A stretch of 64,000 bases of DNA from Ilyomonas sp965199905 (lineage in GTDB: Bacteria; Bacteroidota; Bacteroidia; Chitinophagales; Chitinophagaceae): NCBI GenBank assembly GCA_965199905.1, contig OZ241366.1, positions 1,674,001-1,738,000 on the forward strand, given 5' to 3'. Both the position numbers and the translations under genes were made by a program. Below, in pieces: positions 25,433 to 34,156 of the stretch. The stretch's first letter is position 1, and each line of letters begins with the position of its first letter. Below the pieces are notes generated by a model. That model was not told where the DNA came from. It saw only the letters and a program-made list of their open reading frames with translations, and searched no databases.

Positions 25433-26506
25433 TTATGCGTTTTTGTTTACACAGTTCAAATCTTTGAAAGCTTCTTCCAAACGGGTTACAAAACTTTCTT
25501 CTGCTTTGCGAAGCCAAACACGCGGATCATAATACTTTTTATTCGGCTTGGTAGGTCCTTCCGCATTGCCAAGTTGCGCCTGCAGGTAACCTTCGTTCTT
25601 TTGATAATAATGCTTGATGCCATCCCAGAACGCCCATTGCATATCGGTATCAAGATTCATTTTGATAACACCATAGTTGAGTGTTTCTTCAATCTGCTCT
25701 TTAGGCGAGCCGCTGCCACCGTGAAACACAAAATAAACAGGCTTGTCACCAGCAGGTCTGCCGAGCTTTTCAGCAACATAAGTCTGGCTGTTCTTTAAAA
25801 TATCGGGACGCAACTCCACATTGCCGGGACTGTACACGCCGTGCACATTACCGAAAGCGGCAGCTACAGTAAACAGGTTGCCTGTTTTAATTAATTCTTC
25901 ATAAGCCTGGTACACATCTTCAGGTTGTGTGTATAGCTTGGAATTTTCAACGCCGCTGTTGTCTACACCATCTTCTTCGCCGCCGGTTACACCGAGTTCT
26001 ATCTCAATGCTCATCTGCAGCTTATTCATACGTTTGAAAAATTGTGAAGATGTTTCGATGTTTTCATGCAGTTCTTCTTCGCTTAAATCAAGCATGTGCG
26101 ATGAGAAAAGTGGCTGACCATTTTTCTTCATATAGTCTTCACCCGCAGTTAACAAACCATCAATCCACGGAAGCCATTTCTTAGCAGCGTGATCGGTGTG
26201 AAGTACAACAGGAACACCATAATATTGTGCTACGTTGTGTATGTGTAAAGCACCGCTGACAGCACCGGAAATGTTTGCCTGCAACTTATCGTTCGGCATG
26301 CCTTTACCGGCAAAAAACTGCGCGCCGCCATTGCTAAATTGAATGATAACCGGAGAGTTTACTTTCATGGCTGTTTCCAGCACGGCGTTTACGGTATTGC
26401 TGTTGGTAACATTGACAGCAGGCATTGCCCACTTATTTTGCTTTGCATCTTCATATAAAGCGTGAAGCTCTTCGCCAAATAGAACACCGGCGCGATATTT
26501 TGCCAT
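25433..26506 (-). CDS. fba: Class II fructose-bisphosphate aldolase
   Basis: This zinc-dependent enzyme splits fructose 1,6-bisphosphate in glycolysis and joins the trioses in gluconeogenesis. At 357 residues it is of the long (FbaA, E. coli) type. Zinc and active-site motifs are VVLHTDHAAKKWLPW, EIELGVTGGEEDG, AFGNVHGVY, FVFHGGSGS and the phosphate site KMNLDTDMQWAFWDG. Transcription may end at the inverted-repeat hairpin downstream. Confidence 0.96.
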   Translation of the reverse strand: MAKYRAGVLFGEELHALYEDAKQNKWAMPAVNVTNSNTVNAVLETAMKVNSPVIIQFSNGGAQFFAGKGMPNDKLQANISGAVSGALHIHNVAQYYGVPVVLHTDHAAKKWLPWIDGLLTAGEDYMKKNGQPLFSSHMLDLSEEELHENIETSSQFFKRMNKLQMSIEIELGVTGGEEDGVDNSGVENSKLYTQPEDVYQAYEELIKTGNLFTVAAAFGNVHGVYSPGNVELRPDILKNSQTYVAEKLGRPAGDKPVYFVFHGGSGSPKEQIEETLNYGVIKMNLDTDMQWAFWDGIKHYYQKNEGYLQAQLGNAEGPTKPNKKYYDPRVWLRKAEESFVTRLEEAFKDLNCVNKNA

Positions 26507-26722
26507 GATTATTTGTTTTGTTCGATGTTAAAAAAGTGCGGCGAAAATAGGGATTTTTGAATGCTATGTGTTTGTGGGCGGTTGTGATACATGCAGGAAG
26601 AGCCCTTTATGTATGATTAATAAAGAATGTGGTTGAAGTTCTTTCTGTTTTGCTGTAAATTCTGTCGGTGTTTTTCGAATTTCATTCAAATTTGTTTGAT
26701 TTTTCTTCGCTTTTTTTGATCC

Positions 26723-26830
26723 TCATTGCCTGAAACCTTGATGGGAGGATTCCTGCTGTTTCGACACGCAAGAATCACAACAGCCGATCACAAAAGCAAC
26801 GGACGATGGTTACCAAAAGAAAAAAATACT
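26723..26830 (-). repeat. Dispersed intergenic repeat, copy D (long type)
   Basis: On the minus strand it starts with the AGTATTTTTTT edge and TTGGTAACCATCGTCC (about 26799-26814), passes GATCGGCTGTTGTGATTC, TTGCGTGTCGAAACAGCAG and CCCATCAAGGTTTCAGG, and ends in CAATGA (26723-26728). It is one of the best preserved copies. It lies in the 394-base gap between the aldolase start and the HAD gene end. The rest of that gap (26507-26722) is AT-rich with no recognised feature. Confidence 0.8.
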
Positions 26831-26900
26831 TACTTTTTGAACAGCCATAATATAACTGAGAAATATCACTGCTTTATGTGCGGATTGTTGTCAGGTAATC

Positions 26901-27563
26901 TTAGCCTTCGAGCATTTGCAAATGCAGCGCACTGAAGTTTTGAAGCGACGATAATTTTAAATCGGATGCGCCCCAGCGTTCCTGTTTGTATTGCCCGTAA
27001 TCGGGCACGACAACGCATTTCATGCGGGCGGCTTTGGCGGCGATCATGCCATAAAAAGAGTCTTCGAAAGCGAGGCAGTTTGATGGAATGGAGCCAAGGG
27101 TTCCGGCGCAATTGAGATACACTTGCGGATGTGGTTTTCCATAAGGCAAAAGCTGCCCCGAAGCGGTGCCTTGTACATATTTATGAATGCCGCTTTTTTC
27201 CATCACCAATTGAATAAGCGCATCAGGTGAGGATGATGCAATGCCGATTTTAAACCGCATGGAATGAAATAGATTGAACACATGCTCTACGCCAGGCATC
27301 ATAGTGCAATCGGCATTTATTAATTCCAGCATTCGTTGTAAAATCTTGTCTTCGGCTACAGGCTCTTCGTTTATATCGATGCTGAATTGCTGAAACCACC
27401 AATGCACAAACTCGCGTGTGCGCAAACCGGTTGTTGTAATGTGCTGCTCAGGCGAAAGGCGAAACCCATATTGTTCGAACACATCGTTGGCAGCTACACC
27501 CCACAAAGGTTCACTGTCGACAAGCAAACCATCCATATCAAAAATTACCGTATCGAGTTTCAT
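26901..27563 (-). CDS. HAD-family sugar-phosphate phosphatase (hexitol phosphatase/beta-PGM-like)
   Basis: The 220 residues carry motif I FDMDGLLVDSEP (Asp9, Asp11), an alpha-helical cap, motif II IASSS, motif III Lys in YGKPHPQVYL and motif IV FEDSFYGMIAAKAA. The DMDGLLVDSEPLW start and the FEDSF motif resemble YniC/HxpB-type hexitol phosphatases and beta-phosphoglucomutases. The catalytic class (phosphatase or mutase) cannot be decided by eye. Confidence 0.88.
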   Translation of the reverse strand: MKLDTVIFDMDGLLVDSEPLWGVAANDVFEQYGFRLSPEQHITTTGLRTREFVHWWFQQFSIDINEEPVAEDKILQRMLELINADCTMMPGVEHVFNLFHSMRFKIGIASSSPDALIQLVMEKSGIHKYVQGTASGQLLPYGKPHPQVYLNCAGTLGSIPSNCLAFEDSFYGMIAAKAARMKCVVVPDYGQYKQERWGASDLKLSSLQNFSALHLQMLEG

Positions 27564-27665
27564 TTATTATTATTGAGGCGGGCAAAGATAAGAGGCTGAG
27601 TTATGAGTTATAAGTTGAGAGTTACAGGTGGCAATGATGATTGATTTATGTAAATCGTTTTTGTA

Positions 27666-27704
27666 AGAAAAGCAGCCAATAAATTACTTATTAGCTGCTT
27701 CTCA
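27666..27704 (-). terminator. Hairpin terminator after the SIMPL gene
   Basis: AAGCAGCCAATAA (27670-27682) pairs with TTATTAGCTGCTT (27688-27700) with one mismatch and a 5-base loop. On the minus strand a T-rich tract follows. Confidence 0.7.
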
Positions 27705-27721
27705 ATTTTTGCAAAGTGATA

Positions 27722-28465
27722 TTATAATAAAGCGAACACAACGTTGGCTTCGTATTCAATCTTCATTTTTTTAAAGTCGACATTGAGGGCTGGTTCTTCT
27801 CCGGCGGCGTCACTGGCTAACGTCATCATTTTGTACATAGGACGTGGACTGTCGCTTACTTCATTAGGCTCGTTAATGGTAACGGCACTGCCCACTTTTT
27901 CATTGATGGCAGAAGCAAGTGCAATGGCTTTGTCGCGTGCAGCGCGAATGGCTTCCTGCTTCATCTTTAGTTCCAGTTCTTCACGCTTGCTGTAATCCGT
28001 TTTAGCGATGCCAAAACTCTGTGTGGCTTCATCATCAAGTTTGCTTACCAGCTCATCCATTTTTTTCAGGCTGCTTACTTTTACCCAATAGTTAATTCCA
28101 GCTTTTAAATCGGGATTCTGCTTCTTGTTCTTTTTGTATTGATAGATGGTGCCATCGTAGCCCGAATAGCTTTGCACCACTACATCAGTATCATTCAGGC
28201 CAATGCTTTTGGCGGCTTTCAGGAAATTATTTTTGATGCTTTCAATATCAATTTTACCGTCACCTTTTTTATCATATTCGCGCAGGTTGACGGCGATATA
28301 AATTTCATCAGGCACCACTTCAATTTTAGCGCTTCCGTTGGCGGAAATAGTTTTTTGCATTTGTGTGTTTGTTTGCGCGTTTGCCATGCTAAGTGTTGAT
28401 GTTGTAATCATCAACAAGGCCATCATTTTGCTCATCGTTTGTTTTACTGTGTTTACTTTTTTCAT
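27722..28465 (-). CDS. SIMPL-domain (DUF541) exported protein
   Basis: This 247-residue protein has a signal peptide (MMALLMITTSTLSMANAQ) and a DUF541/SIMPL domain, starting ISANGSAKIEVVPDEIYIAVNLREYDK. The domain includes KMKQEAIRAARDKAIALASAINEKVGSA, the typical helix. Members are periplasmic or outer-membrane associated and form large ring-like oligomers; the role is unclear, with oxidative-stress links in E. coli YggE. It is a single-gene unit with its own terminator. Confidence 0.88.
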   Translation of the reverse strand: MKKVNTVKQTMSKMMALLMITTSTLSMANAQTNTQMQKTISANGSAKIEVVPDEIYIAVNLREYDKKGDGKIDIESIKNNFLKAAKSIGLNDTDVVVQSYSGYDGTIYQYKKNKKQNPDLKAGINYWVKVSSLKKMDELVSKLDDEATQSFGIAKTDYSKREELELKMKQEAIRAARDKAIALASAINEKVGSAVTINEPNEVSDSPRPMYKMMTLASDAAGEEPALNVDFKKMKIEYEANVVFALL

Positions 28466-28544
28466 ACCCTTTAATTTTTCGTTTATAAAAAGAAGATGAC
28501 GAATAGATTTTGATTACACAGCAATGTTAGAAAGAAAGAATCAT

Positions 28545-28650
28545 CTTAACTTATTGTTGATTTTTAATTGTCAATTGTTAATTGAAAAATACAGTCATCA
28601 ACTTCTTTACAATTGCCGATTAACAATAATCAATTACCAATAACTTCGGG
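28545..28650. other. Low-complexity spacer with TTAATTG/CAATTG words
   Basis: The stretch reuses the words AATTG, TTAAT and CAATTACC in both directions. A similar passage lies at 14806-14886, and related purine/pyrimidine word spacers occur at 22560-22640, 27590-27631 and 60105-60160. No coding or structural signal was identified. Confidence 0.4.
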
Positions 28651-28651
28651 T

Positions 28652-29416
28652 ATGAAATTCTTTACCGAAAAAACATCCATTGTCAGGCAAATCTGGGGCA
28701 ATGGCGATAGTGTCCTTTTCATTTTTGCCGGCGCTGCGGCTGAGTTTGCGCTGAACAAAGCGGTTGACTGGCTTTATTATACCGGCAGGTTGCCGACTGA
28801 TCCGTTAGGCCGATTATTTTCGACCGTTACCTACTCGCGGCTTATCATTTTTTCGGAAGAAGACAAAGCCAATGCGACCATAGATAAGATGGCGTATATC
28901 CATTCGGCAGTAGAGCAAAACCGGGGTGCTAAAATCCCTGACTGGGCTTACCGCGATGTGTTGTTCATGCTAATCGATTATTCCATTCGTTCGTTTGAAG
29001 TATTGCATAGAAAATTATCTCTGTCTGAAAAAGAAGAAGTGTTTCATGTGTTTAATAAAGTCGGGCTGCGTATGGGTTTGGTTGGTTTGCCTTCTTCGTA
29101 TAGTGAATGGTTGATATCACGTGACAAACATTTGAATGAGAATATGGCGCGAAGCATTTACACAAAAGATTTATTAAAACAATACAAGAAGCATTTAGGC
29201 TGGCTGAGATATGTAATATTGATTGAAGCGCAAAAATTAGTAGCGCCAAAAAGGGTGAAAGAGCTTTTACAGTTTCATTCTCTTACCTGGCTTACACCAG
29301 TTGTTTTTGTTTATAAACTATCGCGGAAAATAAAGCTGGATTGGTTTTTAAAAAGCCTGATTTTACCCGCAGAATACAAAGCACAAATCAAAGAGCTTGA
29401 TGTAGCAACCGCTTAA
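28652..29416 (+). CDS. DUF2236 (MpaB-like oxygenase family) protein
   Basis: This 254-residue protein has GNGDSVLFIFAGAAAEFALN near the start and ADPLGRLF-like text (TDPLGRLFSTVTYSRLIIF) followed by AYIHSAVE. These match the DUF2236 family, which includes MpaB and latex-clearing haem oxygenases. The ATG at 28652 is used; the in-frame upstream residues come from spacer DNA. Histidines that could bind haem are at YIHSAVE and VLHRK. The substrate is unknown. Confidence 0.75.
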   Translation: MKFFTEKTSIVRQIWGNGDSVLFIFAGAAAEFALNKAVDWLYYTGRLPTDPLGRLFSTVTYSRLIIFSEEDKANATIDKMAYIHSAVEQNRGAKIPDWAYRDVLFMLIDYSIRSFEVLHRKLSLSEKEEVFHVFNKVGLRMGLVGLPSSYSEWLISRDKHLNENMARSIYTKDLLKQYKKHLGWLRYVILIEAQKLVAPKRVKELLQFHSLTWLTPVVFVYKLSRKIKLDWFLKSLILPAEYKAQIKELDVATA

Positions 29417-29443
29417 TTATTATCTCTGCACTTTTGTATAACT

Positions 29444-30607
29444 ATGATCTCCATACGCAGCAAGTTGCCGGATGTAGGCACTACAATTTTTACGGTGATG
29501 AGCAGCCTTGCCCAGCAATACAATGCTATCAATTTAGGACAAGGCTTTCCCGATTTCCCGATGCCGCAGCCATTGATTGATGCTGTGAGCAAAGCCATGA
29601 ATAGTGGCTATAACCAGTATGCACACACAAATGGCTTACTGCTGTTGCGAGAAAGGCTGCGCGATAAGATAAGCAAGCTATATGGCGTTGCTGTAAATGC
29701 GGAAACAGACATCACCATTACGCCCGGCGCCACGTATGCTATTTATACAGCACTCACTTCAATATTGAATTCTGGTGATGAAGTGATCGTGTTTGAACCT
29801 GCTTATGATAGTTATGTCCCGAATATTGTTATCAATGGCGCCAAGCCTGTTTTTATTCCTTTACAATATCCCGGTTACAGCATTGATTGGAACGTGGTGA
29901 AAAAGAAAATCACTGCCAGAACGAAAGCTATCATTATTAACTCACCGCACAACCCAACAGGCAGTGTGCTTACTGAAGATGACATGCAGGCTTTATCGGC
30001 GATTGTTGAGGATACAAATATTTTTGTGTTGAGCGATGAAGTGTACGAGCATCTTGTTTTCGATGGAAAACAACACCAGAGCATTCTTACATATCCTTCA
30101 TTAGCAAACCGCAGTTTTGCCTGCTTTTCGTTTGGCAAAACTTATCATTGTACGGGTTGGAAAATGGGTTATTGCGTAGCAGGCGAACAATTAATGAAAG
30201 AGTTTAGAAAGGCGCACCAGTTTAATGCATTCAGCACAAATGCACCGATGCAGGCTGGCATTGCGGAAGTGTTGGAAAGGGAAGAATTGTATTTGTTATC
30301 AGGCAAACAAATGCAGGCGAAACGCGACTTCTTTGCAAAAGCTTTGGAGGATACGCCTTTTAAAGCATTGCCAAGTTGGGGCAGTTATTTCCAGTGTTTT
30401 AGTTATGAGAATTTCAGCCGTTTGCCCGATACTGAATTTGTTGTCAATCTTGTGAAAGAATCCGGCGTGGCAGCCATTCCGCTGTCTGCCTTTTATCATA
30501 ATGCAACTGATAATAAAACCGTCCGGTTTTGCTTTGCTAAAAAACAAGAAACGCTGACCGAAGCAGCGGAACGGCTCAAAAAACTGAAATATTCCATTGA
30601 CTTTTGA
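29444..30607 (+). CDS. Methionine-type aminotransferase (fold I, PLP)
   Basis: This 387-residue class I/II aminotransferase resembles YbdL and kynurenine aminotransferase III. Substrate-side motifs are INLGQGFPDFPMPQ and YNQYAHTNG. The PLP site has INSPHNPTG, LSDEVYEHLVFDG and the Schiff-base Lys232 in SFGKTYHCTGWKMGY. The C-terminal Arg is in TVRFCFAKK. A role in the last step of methionine salvage or in aromatic amino acid transamination is likely from the family. Confidence 0.9.
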   Translation: MISIRSKLPDVGTTIFTVMSSLAQQYNAINLGQGFPDFPMPQPLIDAVSKAMNSGYNQYAHTNGLLLLRERLRDKISKLYGVAVNAETDITITPGATYAIYTALTSILNSGDEVIVFEPAYDSYVPNIVINGAKPVFIPLQYPGYSIDWNVVKKKITARTKAIIINSPHNPTGSVLTEDDMQALSAIVEDTNIFVLSDEVYEHLVFDGKQHQSILTYPSLANRSFACFSFGKTYHCTGWKMGYCVAGEQLMKEFRKAHQFNAFSTNAPMQAGIAEVLEREELYLLSGKQMQAKRDFFAKALEDTPFKALPSWGSYFQCFSYENFSRLPDTEFVVNLVKESGVAAIPLSAFYHNATDNKTVRFCFAKKQETLTEAAERLKKLKYSIDF

Positions 30608-30713
30608 GTTGTTGCATGTGGCAACCTGTTAAAATAAAAACTTATTTTGCTGCTTTAGATATATAAATACGTACTTGTTGCTGACTATATACTTTGCTTC
30701 ATAAATCTGACTG

Positions 30714-31229
30714 ATGAAAATACTTGCCATTATTATCTTTTTATTATCTGCCTGTAATGGCGTTTATGCGCAAAAACTTACCACAACCGTTGACAGCTAT
30801 ACCGGCGATACTACGCTGAGTACCGGCTTCGACACATTGAACGCCATAACGACTGGTAAAAACGGAGTTGCCGACCGGGTGGTGGGTGTGAAAAATATTC
30901 ATAAAGGTGAAAGCAAGTACTGGCTGTTCTTTTATTTTTCTACTTCGGATATTACACAAAAGAGTGTGAGCATAAGCAAGAAGAACTTTGCTTATTTCGT
31001 ATTAAACAATAACGAATATCTGCGTTTCCCATATTCGGGGCGGGCGGGCAACTACACGGCAAAAGACAATGCCGGCTTTTTTATAGATGTCACAAACTCA
31101 ATCGGCAGGATGCAATCGGCGAAAATTAAACTCATCCGCTTTGAAACCTCAACGCTGTACCACGAGATCAAGATTCCGGAAAGCAAAGCGCTGCTGATTG
31201 CTGACATTGTAAATAAGCTCGTAGAGTAA
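30714..31229 (+). CDS. Exported protein of unknown function
   Basis: I do not recognise this protein. It has 171 residues with a signal peptide (MKILAIIIFLLSACNGVYAQ). The Cys in the hydrophobic core (LSACNG) could alternatively be a lipobox. The mature part is beta-rich with alternating polar and hydrophobic residues (KYWLFFYFSTSDI, FAYFVLNNNEYLRFPYSG). It ends in a helix (SKALLIADIVNKLVE). It stands alone between the aminotransferase and the sugar phosphotransferase genes. Confidence 0.65.
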   Translation: MKILAIIIFLLSACNGVYAQKLTTTVDSYTGDTTLSTGFDTLNAITTGKNGVADRVVGVKNIHKGESKYWLFFYFSTSDITQKSVSISKKNFAYFVLNNNEYLRFPYSGRAGNYTAKDNAGFFIDVTNSIGRMQSAKIKLIRFETSTLYHEIKIPESKALLIADIVNKLVE

Positions 31230-31357
31230 TTTTACAATTTTCATGTTGGTAAATCAACCCTAAATATTATCACCTCTACACTTATCACTATCTAATAGTT
31301 TAAGCAAATTATAAGGTGCACCTGGCACGCAAAGCCCACAGGCTGGTAGAATTAATT

Positions 31358-31365
31358 TACATTTG
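31358..31365 (+). promoter_or_regulatory. Candidate -7 box for the sugar phosphotransferase gene
   Basis: TACATTTG is an exact TAnnTTTG match, 40 bases before the ATG at 31406. It lies inside the longer open frame that begins at 31316, supporting the later start. Confidence 0.45.
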
Positions 31366-31405
31366 CACAGCTAAAACAGACAGACTTCTTTATCCGGATA
31401 CTGCT

Positions 31406-32797
31406 ATGGGAAATAAAAAATTTTACTTGCTGCGGTTGGTATTGTTGGTTAGCGATTTCGCTATTATCAATTTTCCGTTTCTTCTTATCAACCTTTTTAC
31501 GCCGCTTCAACTTCATACCTCTGATAAGATAATTACCTTTTTCACGCTTATTATTTTCAACGTTCTGTGGCTGATATTGTCGCAGTTTTTCAGGTTATAC
31601 ACGTATCACATTCTTGCTGCAACGGAATACATTTTCCGCATTACCTGGCGCACTTTATTTACACACTTTCTTTGTTTTGGTGTTGCCTATTTCCTTGTGA
31701 GCCGGTCAAATTTTAATGGTAAGTTCCTCTTTGGTACATTCGGACTGATGCTCGTTTTCTTTACGCTAAGCCGTTTTCTGCTTACCTACATAATGGAGTT
31801 TGTGTTTAAAACGGTAATCAAGCAAAAGAAAATTGCCATCATCGGCTATAATGAGCAGGCGAAGGAACTGGCGGAGTATTTCAACAACAACAAAAGCTTT
31901 TATGAGCTTGCGGGCATCTTCGGCACGAGTCGGCAGCTAACGGTGGATACCGATGGAAAACTGATCGGCAATATCAAAGACTGTTTGGACTATGCCGTTG
32001 AAAATGATATTTCAGAAATCTATTCTACCATACTGCCTACGGAAAATGAACTGGTGCAGGACATTACCGATATCGCTGAAGATAAATGTGTACGTGTGCG
32101 GTTTGTAACTACAAAGAGTGTGGACAATTCCACGTATTACAATGTTGATGTATTCAGCCAGATGCCGGTTATCAGCCTGCGTTCCGAGCCGCTGCAGAAA
32201 ACACGGAACAGCCTGCGCAAACGCATGTTCGATATCATCATTAGCTCGCTGGCTATCATTTGCGTTCTTTCGTGGCTCACGCCCATTTTGGCTATCATTA
32301 TTAAAATGTCGTCGAGAGGCCCGGTGTTTTTTAAGCAGGAGCGTTCCGGAAAAGACAATAAGCCGTTCTGGTGCTATAAGTTTAGAAGCATGACGGTAAA
32401 TAATGCAGACCAATCGGCGCAGGCAACGAAAAAGGACAGCCGTATTACGGGCATCGGCGCGTTTATGCGCAAGACGAGTATTGATGAGCTGCCGCAATTT
32501 TTCAATGTACTGAGTGGCGATATGAGCATTACGGGTCCGCGTCCGCACATGCTGCTGCATACCGAAATGTATAGCGCCATTATTAAAAAATATATGGTTC
32601 GCCAGTTTTTGAAACCCGGTATTACCGGCTGGGCACAGGTGAATGGCTACCGCGGCGAAACGGCTGACCCGTCGCTGATGGAGAAGCGCGTGGAATGTGA
32701 TATCTGGTACATGGAAAACTGGAGCCTGATGCTGGATATAAAAATCCTCTTCATGACGGTTATCAATATTTTTAAAGGGGAAGAAAATGCGTATTGA
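31406..32797 (+). CDS. Undecaprenyl-phosphate sugar phosphotransferase (WcaJ-like)
   Basis: It transfers a sugar-1-phosphate, often glucose, to undecaprenyl phosphate as the first step of exopolysaccharide or capsule synthesis. The protein has about 463 residues. Four to five N-terminal helices come first, then a Rossmann-like CoA-binding-like domain (IAIIGYNEQAKELAEYF). A fifth helix (KRMFDIIISSLAIICVLSWL) and the catalytic bacterial sugar transferase domain follow, with FFKQERSGKDNKPFWCYKFRSM, RKTSIDELPQFFNVLSGDMS and TGPRPH. No other polysaccharide cluster genes adjoin it, so it may serve a locus elsewhere. Confidence 0.92.
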   Translation: MGNKKFYLLRLVLLVSDFAIINFPFLLINLFTPLQLHTSDKIITFFTLIIFNVLWLILSQFFRLYTYHILAATEYIFRITWRTLFTHFLCFGVAYFLVSRSNFNGKFLFGTFGLMLVFFTLSRFLLTYIMEFVFKTVIKQKKIAIIGYNEQAKELAEYFNNNKSFYELAGIFGTSRQLTVDTDGKLIGNIKDCLDYAVENDISEIYSTILPTENELVQDITDIAEDKCVRVRFVTTKSVDNSTYYNVDVFSQMPVISLRSEPLQKTRNSLRKRMFDIIISSLAIICVLSWLTPILAIIIKMSSRGPVFFKQERSGKDNKPFWCYKFRSMTVNNADQSAQATKKDSRITGIGAFMRKTSIDELPQFFNVLSGDMSITGPRPHMLLHTEMYSAIIKKYMVRQFLKPGITGWAQVNGYRGETADPSLMEKRVECDIWYMENWSLMLDIKILFMTVINIFKGEENAY

Positions 32798-32826
32798 GTT
32801 TTCCAGATAAAGATAATTTTTATACC

Positions 32827-32868
32827 AAAGGCTGTCAAGATTTATGCTTTGACAGCCTTTTTCTTTTT
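32827..32868 (+). terminator. Strong hairpin terminator after the sugar phosphotransferase gene
   Basis: AAAGGCTGTCAA (32827-32838) pairs perfectly with TTGACAGCCTTT (32849-32860) around a 10-base loop, followed by a T-rich tract. Confidence 0.85.
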
Positions 32869-33061
32869 AGTGGTGATATTTTGAAATTTTTGTTCGCCTT
32901 CCTATAACCGCAACACCCGACAAAATTACTTCCCAAAATAACTGACACTTCCAGAAAGGCAACAGATACTAAAACTATAACGGACGCTTTTGGGAAGATT
33001 TTCTTAGTAACGGTGTGTGAAAGGAAAGCCTTCTCAAAGTTCGCAGCTCAAAGAAACCCAA

Positions 33062-33160
33062 TCATCGCCCCGAATATTGATTGGGAAAATTCCTGCTGTT
33101 TCAACACGCAAGAATCACAACTGCCGGTCATAAAAGCGGCGAACGATGGTTACATAAAAA
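33062..33160 (-). repeat. Dispersed intergenic repeat, copy E (long type)
   Basis: On the minus strand it reads GTAACCATCGTTCGCCGC, then GACCGGCAGTTGTGATTC, TTGCGTGTTGAAACAGCAGG and AATTTTCCCAATCAATATTC, ending GGGGCGATGA (33062-33071). It lies between convergent genes in a 424-base gap. The remainder of that gap (32870-33061) has no recognised feature. Confidence 0.75.
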
Positions 33161-33221
33161 TCCCTTACAACATCGGCGCGTGTGATGTATGATAAAAAGA
33201 ACCAAACCTGAAATCAAAGTT

Positions 33222-34103
33222 TTAATCCCACTCCTTTGTTTCGGTATCTGCTGCATCTTCAGCCTGCATGCGTTTATAATCGCGTTTTGATACAACGACA
33301 CTTAGCTGGTACAGCAGGAACAGGGGAGTGAAGACAATCATCTGGCTGATCCAGTCGGGGCTGGGTGTGATAATAGCCGCAACAAACAGGATAACCACAA
33401 TGGCATATTTGCGGGATGCCTTGAGCATCTGTGGCGTAACAAGACCGATGCGCGTAAGCACGGAAGCCAGCACGGGAAGCTCGAATGCCAGCCCGCAACC
33501 AAGTATGATGTTGGTAAGGTTATCGAGGTAATCAGTTAGCGTGGGGCGCGTGGTGAGCATACCTTTATTGCCAAGCGTGAAGGTGCCCAGGAAATTGAAA
33601 GTGAACGGACCTAAAATGAAATAGCCGAACGCAGCGCCCAAGAAAAAGAAGAACGATACCCAAAAGATGATGAAGCGGGTGCTTTTTAATTCTTTTGGTT
33701 TTAAAGCTGGTTTTACAAACAGCCAGAACTCCCAGAAAATATACGGAAAGGCAGCAAGTAATCCGCCGGTAAGTGCAATGGTGATACTGCTTAAAAACTG
33801 ACCGCCATAAGTAGTGGTTTGCATTTCGACATGAAAGGCTTGCAGGCAAAGAGCATCGCCGGCATGAATGAAATGGCTGAAATTGCAAAGCGCAGAATAT
33901 GAAACAAAATCGGGGTTTATGGGACCCGCGATGATGTTGTCGAAAATCCAATCGCGGTAGACGAAAATAACGCCGGCCAAAACAAGAATGGCAAGTACGG
34001 AACGGATAATATGCCAGCGAAGCGCTTCAAGATGATCGATGAAAGACATTTCAGCAATCTCGGTGTCTCCACCCCGGCTGCGATTGAAAAGTGATGTAGC
34101 CAT
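33222..34103 (-). CDS. tatC: Sec-independent protein translocase TatC
   Basis: This 293-residue inner-membrane core of the twin-arginine pathway has six helices. The N-terminal motif MSFIDHLEALRWHIIRS is the signal-peptide-binding face, and the conserved Glu lies in AFPYIFWEFWLFVKPALKPKE. Later motifs are FELPVLASVLTRIGLVTPQML and ITPSPDWISQMIVFTPLFLLYQLS. A periplasmic insertion with several Cys and His (SALCNFSHFIHAGDALCLQ) follows helix one. No tatA is adjacent. Confidence 0.95.
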   Translation of the reverse strand: MATSLFNRSRGGDTEIAEMSFIDHLEALRWHIIRSVLAILVLAGVIFVYRDWIFDNIIAGPINPDFVSYSALCNFSHFIHAGDALCLQAFHVEMQTTTYGGQFLSSITIALTGGLLAAFPYIFWEFWLFVKPALKPKELKSTRFIIFWVSFFFFLGAAFGYFILGPFTFNFLGTFTLGNKGMLTTRPTLTDYLDNLTNIILGCGLAFELPVLASVLTRIGLVTPQMLKASRKYAIVVILFVAAIITPSPDWISQMIVFTPLFLLYQLSVVVSKRDYKRMQAEDAADTETKEWD

Positions 34104-34156
34104 TCTATACCAGATACGAAATTTGTGCGGGCAAAGGTATGGGTGCAGATAGTATG

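Noticed and set aside
31316..31405. N-terminal extension of the sugar phosphotransferase
   Set aside because: It contains an exact TAnnTTTG box, and its residues do not resemble the family. The ATG at 31406 gives a proper first membrane helix.
32012..32560. 182-codon frame antisense to the sugar phosphotransferase gene
   Set aside because: It is long, but His/Arg-rich and fully opposite a conserved catalytic domain, so it is a shadow frame.
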